A DNA stretch of 64,000 nucleotides, from positions 19,069 through 83,068 of the forward strand of contig NZ_FOUB01000010.1 in the NCBI RefSeq assembly GCF_900114745.1, in the 5' to 3' direction. The notes below the pieces were generated by a model that had not been told where the DNA came from, searched no databases, and saw only the letters and a list, made by a program, of their open reading frames with translations. Positions 10,212-20,408 of the stretch are shown here, piece after piece (the stretch's first letter is position 1; every line of letters begins with the position of its first letter). A program made the translations under genes and the position numbers. Source of the stretch: Nitrosomonas communis (GTDB taxonomy: Bacteria; Pseudomonadota; Gammaproteobacteria; Burkholderiales; Nitrosomonadaceae).

Positions 10212-10229
10212 ACCTGAGAAATCATCTTT

Positions 10230-12542
10230 TCAGTATAACTGATTCCACAGCGCTTCTATCGAGTCAAAATCCTCAGTAGGCAAATCAGCCTGAGAGGGGA
10301 GTTGTTCGTTGAAAAAATATTCACTTACCGCTCCTCTCTCTTCTCTTAAACCGGTTTCCGGATTGATTCTGGCTACCGTGATTCCTTGGGGAGGAGTATA
10401 AGTTGCAACAGGGATATCTTTTAACGCCTTTTCCATATAGTTTATCCAGATGGGTAAAGCTACACGTCCCCCGGTTTCATTCTTACCCAATGTCTTGGGT
10501 TCATCAAAACCTGCCCAGCTTACTGTGACCAAATTCTTCTGAAAACCACAAAACCAGGTATCAATAAAATTACTGGTTGTGCCTGTTTTCCCTGCGATAT
10601 CCTTGCGACCGAGTCTTTTTGCCATGGTGGCTGTTCCTCGTTGAATCACATCTTGCATCATACTTGTCATCAGAAATGCATTCCGTGGATCAATCACCTG
10701 CTTGGCATTCTTCCCAGCAATAACAGGTTGAGCATGTTCAAGAATTTTACCCTCATCATCTTCTATTCTTTCAATGAAGTAAGGATGAATGCGGAAACCG
10801 CCGTTAGCAAAAATTGTATAACCAACGGCCATTTGCAAGGGTGTTACAGAGCCTGCTCCAAGCGCCATGGGTAAAAAAGGAGGGTGACGATCGCTATCAA
10901 AACCAAAGCGAGTAATATAATCTTGTGCGTAGCGCAGTCCAATTGATTGAAGAATTCGAACGGATACAAGGTTTTTCGAATGAGTCAGTGCAACGCGCAT
11001 GCGTATTGGACCGCTGAACTTGCCATCAAAATTTTTAGGTTCCCAAGCCTTGCTACCCGTTTGTGCCGCATCGAAAAATAAAGGAGCATCATTGATAATC
11101 GTTGCGGGTGTAAATCCTTTTTCCAATGAAGCGGAGTAAATGAACGGTTTGAAACTAGAGCCTGGTTGTCTCCATGCTTGGGTGACATGATTAAACTGAT
11201 TGAGATTGAAGTCAAATCCTCCGGCCAGAGCACGAATCATCCCATCAGTCGGATCAATTGCAACGAGTGCGGCCTCAATTTTGGGAAGTTGGACAATTTG
11301 CCAGACATTTTTCTCATTCTTTTGTATCCGAATTAATGATCCTGGACGAATTCGTTGATTACCAGCCTTAGGGTCATCGGTAAGAAATCTTTTGGCAAAC
11401 TTGAGTCCATCTCCGCTAATCTGTATCACTTCTCCACCCTTGTGATAAGCTTTAATAGAATTTAAGCTGGTGGATAGCACTACAGCAATAAGAATATCGT
11501 GGCTATCATGAAATGGTTGCAGAGCTTCTTCCAGATTTTTTTCCAAGTTTGCATCATATCTGGGTAAATCAATGAAACCTTCTGGTCCTCGATAACCATG
11601 ACGACTATCATATTCTAATATGCCTTTACGCAGTGCTTGATTCGCGGCATCTTGATCAGATTTTCTCACAGTGGTATAGACTTTAATGCCACGTGTATAG
11701 GCTTCTTCACCATAGCGTTGATATACCGCCTGTCTGGCCATTTCAACCACGTACTCAGCGGGTATGGCAAAATTCCGTACTTGGGGTTTGGATAACGGCT
11801 GCTTTTCTGACATGGCGAATTGTTTGTCAGAGATATAGTCCAGTTCGTGCATTCGTTTCAATACATAACGCTGACGTATCTTTGCACGCTCTGGATTAAC
11901 GACTGGGTTAAATCTCGAGGGAGCCTTGGGTAATCCTGCCAGCATGGCTGCTTCCGCTAAATTAATTTCATCTAATGATTTTCCGAAATAGGTTTGGGCT
12001 GCGGCTGAGAACCCATAGCTTCTTTGGCCCAGGTAGATCTGATTAATATAGAGTTCTAGAATTTTATCTTTACTTAGACTGTGCTCAATTTTAAATGCCA
12101 GTAATGCTTCGCTGAATTTTCTCGTCAAGGTTTTTTCCTTGGTCAGAAAAAAATTACGTGCAACCTGCATCGTAATCGTACTTCCACCTTGAAGAGCGCT
12201 CCCTCCACTGAAATTGGAATAAGCAGCTCGCAGGATACCAATATAATCCACTCCACCGTGCTGATAGAAACGGTCATCCTCAGCGGCTACGATGGCTTGT
12301 TTAAGATAGGTGGGCGTTTCATTAATTTTTACAAAATCTCTACGCTCTTCTCCAAATTCACCGATGAGTAATCCTTCCGCGCTATAGATCCGTAACGGTA
12401 TCTTAGGCCGGTAATCCGTCAAAACTTCGAGCGAAGGTAAGGTTGGGATAATAACGAGTGCTGCAAAAACGATTAGCATAATACCAATCAAGCTTGCTCC
12501 CAGCACTGCTAGAAAGAGATAGGTCAGCCAACGAAATAACAT
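10230..12542 (-). CDS. mrcA: Penicillin-binding protein 1A (bifunctional glycosyltransferase/transpeptidase)
   Basis: This class A penicillin-binding protein polymerises and cross-links peptidoglycan at the inner membrane. The protein has 770 residues. It has an N-terminal membrane anchor (about residues 5-35). The glycosyltransferase 51 domain has EDDRFYQHGG (catalytic Glu near residue 92) and GGSTITMQVARN. The transpeptidase domain has the SxxK motif in PGSSFKPF (about residue 460), SKN in HSKNLVS, and KTGTTSNF (about 650). An OB-like insert lies between the two domains. It is divergent from pilM, an arrangement conserved in many beta- and gammaproteobacteria. Confidence 0.95.
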   Translation of the reverse strand: MLFRWLTYLFLAVLGASLIGIMLIVFAALVIIPTLPSLEVLTDYRPKIPLRIYSAEGLLIGEFGEERRDFVKINETPTYLKQAIVAAEDDRFYQHGGVDYIGILRAAYSNFSGGSALQGGSTITMQVARNFFLTKEKTLTRKFSEALLAFKIEHSLSKDKILELYINQIYLGQRSYGFSAAAQTYFGKSLDEINLAEAAMLAGLPKAPSRFNPVVNPERAKIRQRYVLKRMHELDYISDKQFAMSEKQPLSKPQVRNFAIPAEYVVEMARQAVYQRYGEEAYTRGIKVYTTVRKSDQDAANQALRKGILEYDSRHGYRGPEGFIDLPRYDANLEKNLEEALQPFHDSHDILIAVVLSTSLNSIKAYHKGGEVIQISGDGLKFAKRFLTDDPKAGNQRIRPGSLIRIQKNEKNVWQIVQLPKIEAALVAIDPTDGMIRALAGGFDFNLNQFNHVTQAWRQPGSSFKPFIYSASLEKGFTPATIINDAPLFFDAAQTGSKAWEPKNFDGKFSGPIRMRVALTHSKNLVSVRILQSIGLRYAQDYITRFGFDSDRHPPFLPMALGAGSVTPLQMAVGYTIFANGGFRIHPYFIERIEDDEGKILEHAQPVIAGKNAKQVIDPRNAFLMTSMMQDVIQRGTATMAKRLGRKDIAGKTGTTSNFIDTWFCGFQKNLVTVSWAGFDEPKTLGKNETGGRVALPIWINYMEKALKDIPVATYTPPQGITVARINPETGLREERGAVSEYFFNEQLPSQADLPTEDFDSIEALWNQLY

Positions 12543-12778
12543 GAGATTTAAAATTTCTAACTATGGGGGATAAAAGTCAATTGCTAATTATAGAGGGTAT
12601 ATCTGTTGCTTTTGTATAAATCAAACTATTTTAGGATCTGCCAGAATATTTTACCCAGCATATCAGTTTGTTAAAGAAAGTTGGATTGACTCGAAGGATT
12701 AAACATGCCGATGACAATCTTTGCATGCCATCTGATAATTAAAATACTGCACTTTAAGATATTGTTTCTAATAAATCA

Positions 12779-13882
12779 ATGTTGAATAAAAGCTTTGATA
12801 TCCATCTTAATTTCTTTTCTACGAAATCATCACGGCTCTTAGGGGTAGATATCAGTGCTTCGTCGGTGAAAATGATCGAGCTTTCCATGATTAACAAAGC
12901 TGAGAACACATTACGCCTTGAGCGATATGTCATTGAGCCGATGCCGAAAGAAGCTATTCTTGATGGCAATATCAATAATCTCAAGCAAGTAGGAGATAGC
13001 CTCCATCGTGGATGGAAGCGCATGGAGACACGTGTAAAAAATATCGCACTCGCACTACCCGCGGCTGCTGTCATTACCAAAAAAATTATCATGTCTGTTG
13101 GGCAACGAGAAGATGATCTAGTTTTCCAAGTTGAAACAGAGGCGAATCAATATATTCCATTTACGCTGGACGAAGTAAATCTCGATTTTCAGGTCATCAG
13201 AGCAATACCCGAGAATCCAAATGAGGTAGAAGTCCTGATCGCTGCTGCACGCAAGGAAAAAGTGGAAGATCGTGTTGCTGCTGCATTAACGGCTGGTCTA
13301 AAAGCAGTCGTAATAGATGTCGAGCACTTCGCTGCCCAAACTTCTTTTGAGTTAATTGAACGTCAGTTGCCTGAAAGAGGCAAGGATCAAGTGATTGCAC
13401 TGGTCGATATCGGTGCGAGTACTACCCGTTTAAATGTTCTTTACAATGGTGGATTTGTGTATACACGGGATCAGCCGATTGGGGGAGCTCAGTTAACTCA
13501 GGAAATCCAAAATCAGTTTAATTTGACATATGAAGAAGCAGAAGCAGCCAAGCGCAAGGGGAGTTTACCCAAAAGCTATCAGACGAATGTGCTGCAACCT
13601 TTCTGCGAAACACTCGCGCAGGAGGTAACACGTGCTTTGCAGTTCTTTTTTACTTCTACCCAATATACCCAGATTGACTACATTTTTCTTTCTGGTGGAT
13701 GCGCAATAGTTCCTGGTTTGGAGGAGATCATGACTGAACGTACCCAAGTTAAGACACAAATCGCTAACCCTTTTGTAAATATGGAACTATCTAACCGTAT
13801 CTCCCTCAAGCAGCTGAAAGTAGATGCCCCGCTATTAATGACTGCCTGTGGATTAGCAATGCGGGGCTTTGATCCCTCATGA
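12779..13882 (+). CDS. pilM: Type IV pilus assembly protein PilM
   Basis: PilM is a cytoplasmic actin-like protein that binds the N-terminus of PilN and forms the base of the type IV pilus alignment complex. The protein has 367 residues. The ATPase-fold phosphate motif LLGVDISASSVKMIEL is near the N-terminus and DIGASTTRLNVLYNG is the second phosphate loop; SGGCAIVPGL follows near the C-terminus. It is the first gene of pilMNOPQ. Its stop overlaps the pilN start by four bases (ATGA at 13879-13882), so the two are translationally coupled. Confidence 0.96.
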   Translation: MLNKSFDIHLNFFSTKSSRLLGVDISASSVKMIELSMINKAENTLRLERYVIEPMPKEAILDGNINNLKQVGDSLHRGWKRMETRVKNIALALPAAAVITKKIIMSVGQREDDLVFQVETEANQYIPFTLDEVNLDFQVIRAIPENPNEVEVLIAAARKEKVEDRVAAALTAGLKAVVIDVEHFAAQTSFELIERQLPERGKDQVIALVDIGASTTRLNVLYNGGFVYTRDQPIGGAQLTQEIQNQFNLTYEEAEAAKRKGSLPKSYQTNVLQPFCETLAQEVTRALQFFFTSTQYTQIDYIFLSGGCAIVPGLEEIMTERTQVKTQIANPFVNMELSNRISLKQLKVDAPLLMTACGLAMRGFDPS

Positions 13883-14466
13883 GTCGCATTAATTTACTTC
13901 CGCACCGTGAACTTAAACGTAAGGCACGCCAGCAACAGTTTGCCATATTGGCTGGAGCCGCATGTGTTCTTGGCATACTGATTGTCTGGGCAGGGCATGA
14001 GGCCATCTTAGGAAAGATTGAGTATCAGAATAGGCGTAATCAATACCTGCAGAGTCAAATTGCTATTCTCGATAAGCAAATTGTAGAAATCAAACAAATC
14101 AAGCAGCAACTCAAGGAAGTGCTCGCACGCAAAGAGGTAGTGGAGACATTACAAGTCAATCGTACTCATGTCGTTTATATGTTAGATCAGCTGGCTAGAC
14201 TAGTGCCAGATGGGGTATATCTCAAGAGTCTCAAGCAAAATAATGAGCACATCCATCTTTCTGGCTATGCGCAATCAAATGCTTGGGTATCTACCTTAAT
14301 GCGGAATTTGGATGCGTCACCCATATTTGAATCTCCTCTATTGATCGAGATCAAGGCAGTGAATGTCAATAATGTACGTATGAATGAATTTGATTTGAAT
14401 GTGAGGCTCACCGAGCTATTGACTAGTTGGGATAATGGACCTACGCCAGCCAATATTTCCAATTAA
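13879..14466 (+). CDS. pilN: Type IV pilus assembly protein PilN
   Basis: PilN is a bitopic inner-membrane protein that links cytoplasmic PilM to periplasmic PilO. The protein has 195 residues. The N-terminal cytoplasmic peptide INLLPHRE is the conserved PilM-binding motif. It is followed by one membrane segment (about residues 22-44), a coiled coil (about 50-95, rich in Q, K, E and I) and a ferredoxin-like periplasmic domain. The ATG overlaps the pilM stop. Confidence 0.95.
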   Translation: MSRINLLPHRELKRKARQQQFAILAGAACVLGILIVWAGHEAILGKIEYQNRRNQYLQSQIAILDKQIVEIKQIKQQLKEVLARKEVVETLQVNRTHVVYMLDQLARLVPDGVYLKSLKQNNEHIHLSGYAQSNAWVSTLMRNLDASPIFESPLLIEIKAVNVNNVRMNEFDLNVRLTELLTSWDNGPTPANISN

Positions 14467-14478
14467 CTAAAAAGGTCG

Positions 14479-15111
14479 ATGAGGATGAATTTATTGGAAC
14501 AATTGCGCCTACTTAACCCCAATGATCCCGGTAGCTGGCCGATAGTCATCAAGGCCAGTGCATTGATCAGCTTGCTGATGGCGATTGTCGTGGTAGGTTA
14601 TTTTCTGGATTGGCAAGAACAGTCAGAAATTCTTGAAAGGACTGAAGCCGAGGAAGTGACCCTTAAAGAAACTTATCTGATCAAAAAAAGAAGCGCTATC
14701 AATTTGGATATTATGCGGCAACAATTACAGGAGATCGAGCAGACGTTAAGTGTGATGCTGAAACAATTACCCAATAAATCTGAAATAGATGCTTTGCTGA
14801 TAGATATTAATCGGGCTGGTTTAGGACGAGGATTGCAATTTGAATTATTCAAGCCTGCAGCGAGCGAAACGATCAAGGAAATTTATGCTGAATTACCCGT
14901 GACGGTACGTGTCATAGGCAACTATCACGATATTGGTGCTTTTGCAAGCGATGTTTCCCAGTTACCTCGTATTGTGACATTAAATGATATCAATATTACT
15001 CCTGGGAAGGAGCAAAATTTGGTATTGAACGCAGTCGCAAAGACCTTTCGCTATCTTGATGATGAAGAGCTTGCTCATCAGGTCAAGAGCAACAGTGGAG
15101 GGAATAAATGA
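14479..15111 (+). CDS. pilO: Type IV pilus assembly protein PilO
   Basis: PilO is an inner-membrane protein with a periplasmic domain. It pairs with PilN and contacts PilP. The protein has 210 residues. It has the short N-terminal NLLEQLRLLNPNDPGSWP, one membrane segment (about 26-46), a coiled coil (about 50-95) and a ferredoxin-like domain. The start follows pilN by 12 bases, and the stop overlaps the pilP start (ATGA at 15108-15111). Confidence 0.95.
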   Translation: MRMNLLEQLRLLNPNDPGSWPIVIKASALISLLMAIVVVGYFLDWQEQSEILERTEAEEVTLKETYLIKKRSAINLDIMRQQLQEIEQTLSVMLKQLPNKSEIDALLIDINRAGLGRGLQFELFKPAASETIKEIYAELPVTVRVIGNYHDIGAFASDVSQLPRIVTLNDINITPGKEQNLVLNAVAKTFRYLDDEELAHQVKSNSGGNK

Positions 15112-15641
15112 TTAAATGGTTTCATCATTTATGGAGTGTGTTGTTTGTTATCATTTCGGCCTCGGCCTGTAGTGAAGGTACTTACAGTGATCTTGAAGAG
15201 TTTGTGAACAAATCTGGAGAAGGGTTGCGTGGCAAGGTCGATCCATTACCTCAGATCAGGTCTTTTGCTCAGTTCAATTATGAAGCATTTAACGTTTCCG
15301 ATCCTTTCAATGCGCAAAAAAACATTCCATCCAGCAAGCATGACACACTTCAGCCGGATCTGAAACGGCGCAAGGAAACATTGGAGAATTTTCCACTGGA
15401 AAATCTGACAATGGTTGGAACATTACAGCGAAATAAGCAAATTTTTGCATTAGTAAGAACGCCAGATAATACCGTGCAACGTGTCAAAATTGGTAACTAC
15501 TTGGGTCAGAATTTTGGATTGATTACCGATATTTCTGAGACAGAAATCAAGCTAAAGGAAATCGTACAAGACAGTGTCAATGTTTGGATCGAGCGCCTGA
15601 GTACGCTTGTATTGCAAGTGCAGGCGCAGGCGCAGAAATAA
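15108..15641 (+). CDS. pilP: Type IV pilus assembly lipoprotein PilP
   Basis: PilP is a periplasmic lipoprotein that joins the PilNO complex to the PilQ secretin. The protein has 177 residues. The N-terminus has a lipoprotein signal peptide ending in the lipobox-like SASAC, with the acylated Cys near residue 21. DPF and the beta-rich C-terminal domain (LENLTMVGTL, GNYLGQNFG) are typical. Its stop codon TAA shares a base with the pilQ ATG (15639-15643). Confidence 0.95.
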   Translation: MIKWFHHLWSVLFVIISASACSEGTYSDLEEFVNKSGEGLRGKVDPLPQIRSFAQFNYEAFNVSDPFNAQKNIPSSKHDTLQPDLKRRKETLENFPLENLTMVGTLQRNKQIFALVRTPDNTVQRVKIGNYLGQNFGLITDISETEIKLKEIVQDSVNVWIERLSTLVLQVQAQAQK

Positions 15642-17770
15642 TGAGAATGATGATAGCGAGAGTGTTTTTCGACGGGTGGCGATCTGCATCCCAACTCATA
15701 CTATTATTTATATTATTTCAGGTCTTCACCGTCACGGCAGATAATCTGGCGCATGAGGAATCCATGCAGCAGAACAGAATCAATGCAATCGATGTGGTTA
15801 GCAATCGAAGCAGGCAAATCATGGTTAAAGTATCGCTTGATCAACTGCTTGATACGGCTCCTGTAGGCATTTCTTTAAACAATCCGGACAGAATTTATTT
15901 TGATTTTATCAATACGATTAATGCACTTGGCAAAAAAGTACAAACAGTAGGTGAAGGAGATTTGAGTAGCATTGACATTGTGCAAACAGAAAACCGTACC
16001 CGCATGGTGATGAACTTGTTAAAGCCTATGACCTATGAGACTAAAATTGTAGGAAATCAGCTGCTTATTTCGCTAAATGGACTCAATGCAAAAAAAACTA
16101 CCAATGCTTCCGTTCATTCTTTTAACAGCTTAGATATCCAGAAGAAAAAGCTATTAAGTCTGCAAGATATCGATTTCAAGCGTGGCCTGAATGGCGAGGG
16201 TCGTGTGGAAGTCGATCTTTCCGCACCAGGCGCCGGAGTCGATGTTCGTCAACAGGATAGCCGGATCATAATCGAATTCATCAACGCTTATTTGCCTCCT
16301 CATTTAGAGCGTCGTGTGGATGTGGTAGATTTTGCCACACCGGTGCAAATCATAGAAACCATGGCAAAAAGTAATAACGTACAGATGGTCATCAAATCCA
16401 AAGGGCGGTGGGAGCATACTTCCTATCACGCAGGAACTAGATTTATTCTGGACGTCAAACCGATTGTCGAGAGCGAAGATGTGCCTGCCCACAGGAAATT
16501 GGTCACGGGAGGGTATACTGGCGAGAAACTATCGCTTGATTTTCAGAATGTGGAAGTCCGCTCAGTTTTGCAGGTTCTGGCTGATTTTACTAATCTGAAT
16601 ATTATTGCCAGCGATTCAGTTAAAGGAAATCTTACTTTACGCCTGAAAGACGTTCCTTGGGACCAAGCTTTAGATATTGTACTTCAGTCCCAAGAGCTCG
16701 ATAAGCGTCGAGTAGGTAATGTCATTTTTATTGCTCCACGTGAGGAGTTAGCTGCCAGGGAAAAAACTGAACTGGAGTCTCGTCAGCAAATTACTGAATT
16801 AGAGCCTTTGCATACTGAGACTTTCAGATTAAATTATCGGACAGCCAGTTCAATTCCTCTCAAAGGGATTTTGAGTCAACGCGGAACGGTAGAAGTTGAC
16901 GATATCAGTAATACTTTGACCGTTACCGATATCCCTATCAGACTGGCAGAGGTCGCCAAACATATCAGAAATCTTGATACCTCTGTGCGTCAAGTCATGA
17001 TCGAGTCCCGTATCGTGGTAGCGACGGATACATTTAGTCGCAATCTGGGTGCACGATTTGGCGTACAAAGTGCTCATCAGATAGGAAACCGTAATTTGGG
17101 GATCTCTGGCAATCTGGACAGCTCCAGCGCACTTGCTGCTGGCACCGCTCCGGGCGGTGGTCAGAATCTTAACGTCAATTTACCCGCTGCTGCGATTGCG
17201 GGTGCAGCAGGGGGGCCGGCTGCTTTAGCGCTGAGTTTAATCAAAATCAATGATGATTCGCTGATCAATTTAGAATTATCCGCGCTGGAATCAGACAGTA
17301 AAGGCAGAGTGATTGCCAGTCCACGTCTAGTCACGGCTAACCGCGTAGAAGCAACTATTGAACAGGGAACCGAAATACCTTTCCAAATTGTCAGTCAGCT
17401 CGGAAGGCCGCAGATTCAGTTCAAAAAAGCTGTACTGGCTCTTAAGGTAACACCACAGATTACTCCGGATGACAATATTATTATGAAGCTGCAAGTTAAT
17501 CAGGACACCCGTGGTCAAGATACGCCCGCTGGACCAGCGATTGACACCAAACAAATTACGACTGAAGTACTCATTGAGAATGGTGGAACAGTGGTAATTG
17601 GTGGGATTTTCGAGCGGCAGGAAAATATAGCTAATAACAAGGTGCCTTTGCTAGGTGATGTGCCGATACTCGGTAATCTCTTCAGGAATAATTCAAAACG
17701 GGATGATAAGCGAGAACTTTTAATTTTTGTCACCCCTCGGATTTTGAATGAAAATTTAAGCATACGCTAA
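15641..17770 (+). CDS. pilQ: Type IV pilus secretin PilQ
   Basis: PilQ forms the outer-membrane ring through which the pilus passes. I chose ATG 15641, which overlaps the pilP stop and begins a signal peptide (MRMMIARVFF...TVTA); the frame is open further upstream, but that would run into the pilP coding region. This gives 709 residues. The order is AMIN domain(s) (about 40-260), secretin/TonB short N-terminal domain (LDFQNVEVRSVLQVLADFT), NolW/secretin N domain, and the secretin beta-barrel core near the C-terminus with TEIPFQIVSQ, VLIENGGTVVIGGIFE and VPLLGDVPILGNLF. It is the last gene of the pil operon. It is followed by a repeat copy and convergent trmL. Confidence 0.96.
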   Translation: MRMMIARVFFDGWRSASQLILLFILFQVFTVTADNLAHEESMQQNRINAIDVVSNRSRQIMVKVSLDQLLDTAPVGISLNNPDRIYFDFINTINALGKKVQTVGEGDLSSIDIVQTENRTRMVMNLLKPMTYETKIVGNQLLISLNGLNAKKTTNASVHSFNSLDIQKKKLLSLQDIDFKRGLNGEGRVEVDLSAPGAGVDVRQQDSRIIIEFINAYLPPHLERRVDVVDFATPVQIIETMAKSNNVQMVIKSKGRWEHTSYHAGTRFILDVKPIVESEDVPAHRKLVTGGYTGEKLSLDFQNVEVRSVLQVLADFTNLNIIASDSVKGNLTLRLKDVPWDQALDIVLQSQELDKRRVGNVIFIAPREELAAREKTELESRQQITELEPLHTETFRLNYRTASSIPLKGILSQRGTVEVDDISNTLTVTDIPIRLAEVAKHIRNLDTSVRQVMIESRIVVATDTFSRNLGARFGVQSAHQIGNRNLGISGNLDSSSALAAGTAPGGGQNLNVNLPAAAIAGAAGGPAALALSLIKINDDSLINLELSALESDSKGRVIASPRLVTANRVEATIEQGTEIPFQIVSQLGRPQIQFKKAVLALKVTPQITPDDNIIMKLQVNQDTRGQDTPAGPAIDTKQITTEVLIENGGTVVIGGIFERQENIANNKVPLLGDVPILGNLFRNNSKRDDKRELLIFVTPRILNENLSIR

Positions 17771-17933
17771 ATAATTAAACCTAGACTTTTCAGTTGGTTG
17801 CTCGCTCTGTTGTTAATATTACCAATATAATAAGCCTTTCCTATCGATTTCATTCTTACCCACTTGCTTATTTTCGCTGCCGTACCGATTGATGGCGCGA
17901 TTTTACAAACACATAGCTGCGTTGCAACTCCTT

Positions 17934-18040
17934 ATTCCATTTCTAAATCAAAACTGATTTTGTCGGCTTCACTTTGCCGTATTATGGATACTGTCTGCGG
18001 CTCACCTTCGTGTCATTTTTGATTTGGAATTAGAATGGAA
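17934..18040 (-). repeat. Dispersed ~103-bp inverted-terminal repeat element, copy 3
   Basis: It lies between the convergent pilQ and trmL genes. It starts ATTCCATTTCTAAATCAAAA and ends with a slightly lengthened arm (gatttggaattagaatggaa, a few bases inserted relative to the other copies). It is the most divergent full copy. The rest of the 317-base pilQ-trmL gap shows nothing I can name. Confidence 0.9.
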
Positions 18041-18087
18041 CGACTGCAGAACCGCACATTCCTTCACAGCCGACTGAGAAATCTAGA

Positions 18088-18558
18088 TTAAAAGTTCTCG
18101 TTTACGATAAACCCAAGCTGTCGCCAAGCTTCGTAGATGACGATGGAAACAGCATTAGCAAGATTCAAGCTGCGACGGTCAGGCAGCATGGGAATATGGA
18201 TACGTTGCGTATTGGAAAAACTCTCCAGAATTTCAATCGGTAATCCACGGGTTTCTGTACCAAACAGAAAAACATCTTGAGGGTGATACTTAACCTGATC
18301 ATAGCGTTGGGTTCCTTTGGTGGACACAGCAAAAATACGCCGTCCTGGTAAGCTATGCATACATTCTTCCCAACTTTTGTGTAGCACGACATGAGCAAAT
18401 TCATGATAGTCGAGTCCGGCCCGGAGCAGCTGCCTGTCATTCAGAAGAAACCCTAACGGTTTGACCAAATGAAGTGTAGCGCCTGTATTGGCACAAAGTC
18501 GGATGATATTACCGGTATTGGGAGGAATCTCAGGCTGATAGAGAATAACATTCAGCAT
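18088..18558 (-). CDS. trmL: tRNA (cytidine/uridine-34-2'-O)-methyltransferase
   Basis: TrmL is a SPOUT-fold enzyme that methylates the 2'-OH of the wobble base in tRNA-Leu isoacceptors. The protein has 156 residues, the usual size. PEIPPNTGNIIRLCANTGA is the N-terminal signature. FGTETRGLP and IPMLPDRRSLNLANAVSI form the knotted S-adenosylmethionine site. The gene lies 10 bases downstream of comF on the same strand. Confidence 0.95.
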   Translation of the reverse strand: MLNVILYQPEIPPNTGNIIRLCANTGATLHLVKPLGFLLNDRQLLRAGLDYHEFAHVVLHKSWEECMHSLPGRRIFAVSTKGTQRYDQVKYHPQDVFLFGTETRGLPIEILESFSNTQRIHIPMLPDRRSLNLANAVSIVIYEAWRQLGFIVNENF

Positions 18559-18568
18559 AAGGCATATT

Positions 18569-19321
18569 CTATAACATAGTCTGATGATGCTCAGTGGTTT
18601 TGATTAAAGCGGATGACGGCATTGCTCTAGCGATCACCCATACACTCACCCCGGTAGCCCCTTCTTTACGTACCACCTTGGCCAATTCATTCAATGTGGC
18701 ACCGCTTGTCATGACATCATCCAGTAAGGCAACATGCTTATGTGCGAGACTCGTAGTACATTCAAACGCATTTCGCATATTAGTTAACCGTTTCTTCCAG
18801 GATAACTCAGTTTGAGAAAACGTGTCTTTGGTACGCACACAAGCATGAGGCAGCAAGGGAACATTGATTTGTCTGGATAGATGTCGGCTTATTTCTAGCG
18901 CCTGGTTAAAGCCTCTCTCCTGTAATTTAGTCGGATGGAGCGGAACAGGGATGATGACATCGGGTAGAGGGCAGTGATTCATTTTTGCGAGCAATAGATT
19001 GGCCAAGATGGGCGCCACAGCCAGGTTGCCTTGATATTTAAGCGAATGAATCATGGCATCGATGGGAAAAACGTATTGTAGTGCTGCAAGCGCATGTGTC
19101 CATACTGGCGGATGCTTGAGGCAATTACCACAAATATAGGAATCTTTTGTGGGCAATAAGCACAAAGGGCAATGTTCAGAAGGTAATTGGGGTAAGCTTT
19201 CATGGCAGGCACGACACAGATCGCTTTCGCAGGCTGCCAAGCATAAAAAACAATTTGTTGGGAACAGGGTTTGCACAAAATTTAATCGCCTGTTCAAAAA
19301 TCTTGAAAGAAAATTTGACAA
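18569..19321 (-). CDS. comF: ComF family phosphoribosyltransferase-like protein
   Basis: ComF-type proteins are needed for DNA uptake in competent bacteria; the exact reaction is unknown. The protein has 250 residues. The N-terminal part has several Cys pairs (CFLC, CRAC, CPLC, CGNC) that look like a zinc ribbon. The C-terminal phosphoribosyltransferase domain has the PRPP loop VALLDDVMTSGATLNE. It is divergent from bioB with a 67-base gap, as in many proteobacteria. Its presence with a full pil assembly operon is compatible with natural transformation but does not prove it. Confidence 0.92.
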   Translation of the reverse strand: MSNFLSRFLNRRLNFVQTLFPTNCFLCLAACESDLCRACHESLPQLPSEHCPLCLLPTKDSYICGNCLKHPPVWTHALAALQYVFPIDAMIHSLKYQGNLAVAPILANLLLAKMNHCPLPDVIIPVPLHPTKLQERGFNQALEISRHLSRQINVPLLPHACVRTKDTFSQTELSWKKRLTNMRNAFECTTSLAHKHVALLDDVMTSGATLNELAKVVRKEGATGVSVWVIARAMPSSALIKTTEHHQTML

Positions 19322-19388
19322 TTGAAGCTTGATCCTTGATGATTCCTAACACCGTATTATAGATCGAGCAAAAATTTCTGGCCTTATC

Positions 19389-20396
19389 ATGATTGAATCC
19401 AGTACCAAGTCTGTTTCAAATGAAAAAAAGAAAGCTATGGGTGATCAACAGGATCGTAACCATATGGCACAATGGAGTGTTCCACAAATCCAGGCCTTAC
19501 TAGATCTCCCTTTTACTGATTTGGTTCATCAAGCGCAAACCATTCATCGGCAATACCATGATGCCAATGCAATTCAATTATCTACGCTGATTTCTGTTAA
19601 AACAGGTGGCTGCCCGGAAGACTGTGGTTACTGCCCCCAGGCCGCACGTTATCATACCGGCGTTGAGAATCAGGATATGCTGTCGCTGGATACCGTTGTG
19701 GCCGCTGCGCAGGCAGCCAAGACGGAAGGAGCGACACGATTTTGTATGGGGGCAGCCTGGCGTGGCCCCAAACAACGTGATATTGATAAAATGAGCGAAA
19801 TCATCGGCGCTGTAAAGGTGCTGGGACTTGAAACCTGTGCTACCTTGGGCATGCTGAAACCGGGGCAGGCTGAGCAACTCAAACAGGCTGGCTTGGATTA
19901 TTACAATCACAATCTGGATACCTCACCCGAATTCTATGGAGAAATCATTACCACACGCGACTACCAGCATCGCCTCGATACACTTGAGGAAGTGCGTAAG
20001 GCAGGTATCAATGTGTGCTGTGGCGGTATTGTAGGTATGGGTGAATCCCGGCTGGCTCGTGCTGGATTGATTGCCCAGCTGGCCAATCTAGATCCTTATC
20101 CTGAATCAGTGCCGATCAATTATCTTGTGCAAGTTGAAGGTACGCCGCTTTATAGTACGGAGCCCCTTGATTCGTTCGAGTTTGTACGTACCATTGCAGC
20201 CGCCCGTATTACTATGCCAAAAGCGATGGTCAGATTATCTGCAGGAAGACGGCAAATGTCAGAGTCTGTGCAAGCGTTATGTTTTCTTGCCGGAGCTAAT
20301 TCCATTTTTTATGGAGACAAGCTGCTGACGACAGGTAATCCCGAAACAGAAAGCGACAAAGCATTATTTGAGAAATTGGGGTTACGCACCCTATAG
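19389..20396 (+). CDS. bioB: Biotin synthase
   Basis: BioB is the radical-SAM enzyme that inserts sulfur into dethiobiotin, the last step of biotin synthesis. The protein has 335 residues. The radical-SAM cluster motif CPEDCGYC gives C75, C79 and C82. The [22 protein letters not shown] and GGIVGMGE segments are typical, as is LSAGRRQM near the C-terminus. The first about 28 residues before MAQWSV are not conserved, so the ATG at 19437 or 19464 could be the true start. It is the first gene of bioBFHCD. I see no BirA-type operator (TTGTAAAC palindrome) in the 67-base gap to comF. Confidence 0.96.
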   Translation: MIESSTKSVSNEKKKAMGDQQDRNHMAQWSVPQIQALLDLPFTDLVHQAQTIHRQYHDANAIQLSTLISVKTGGCPEDCGYCPQAARYHTGVENQDMLSLDTVVAAAQAAKTEGATRFCMGAAWRGPKQRDIDKMSEIIGAVKVLGLETCATLGMLKPGQAEQLKQAGLDYYNHNLDTSPEFYGEIITTRDYQHRLDTLEEVRKAGINVCCGGIVGMGESRLARAGLIAQLANLDPYPESVPINYLVQVEGTPLYSTEPLDSFEFVRTIAAARITMPKAMVRLSAGRRQMSESVQALCFLAGANSIFYGDKLLTTGNPETESDKALFEKLGLRTL

Positions 20397-20408
20397 CCAG
20401 AAACAGGA

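Noticed and set aside
15584..15640. Upstream extension of PilQ (19 codons)
   Set aside because: It lies inside pilP. The ATG at 15641 overlaps the pilP stop and begins a proper signal peptide.
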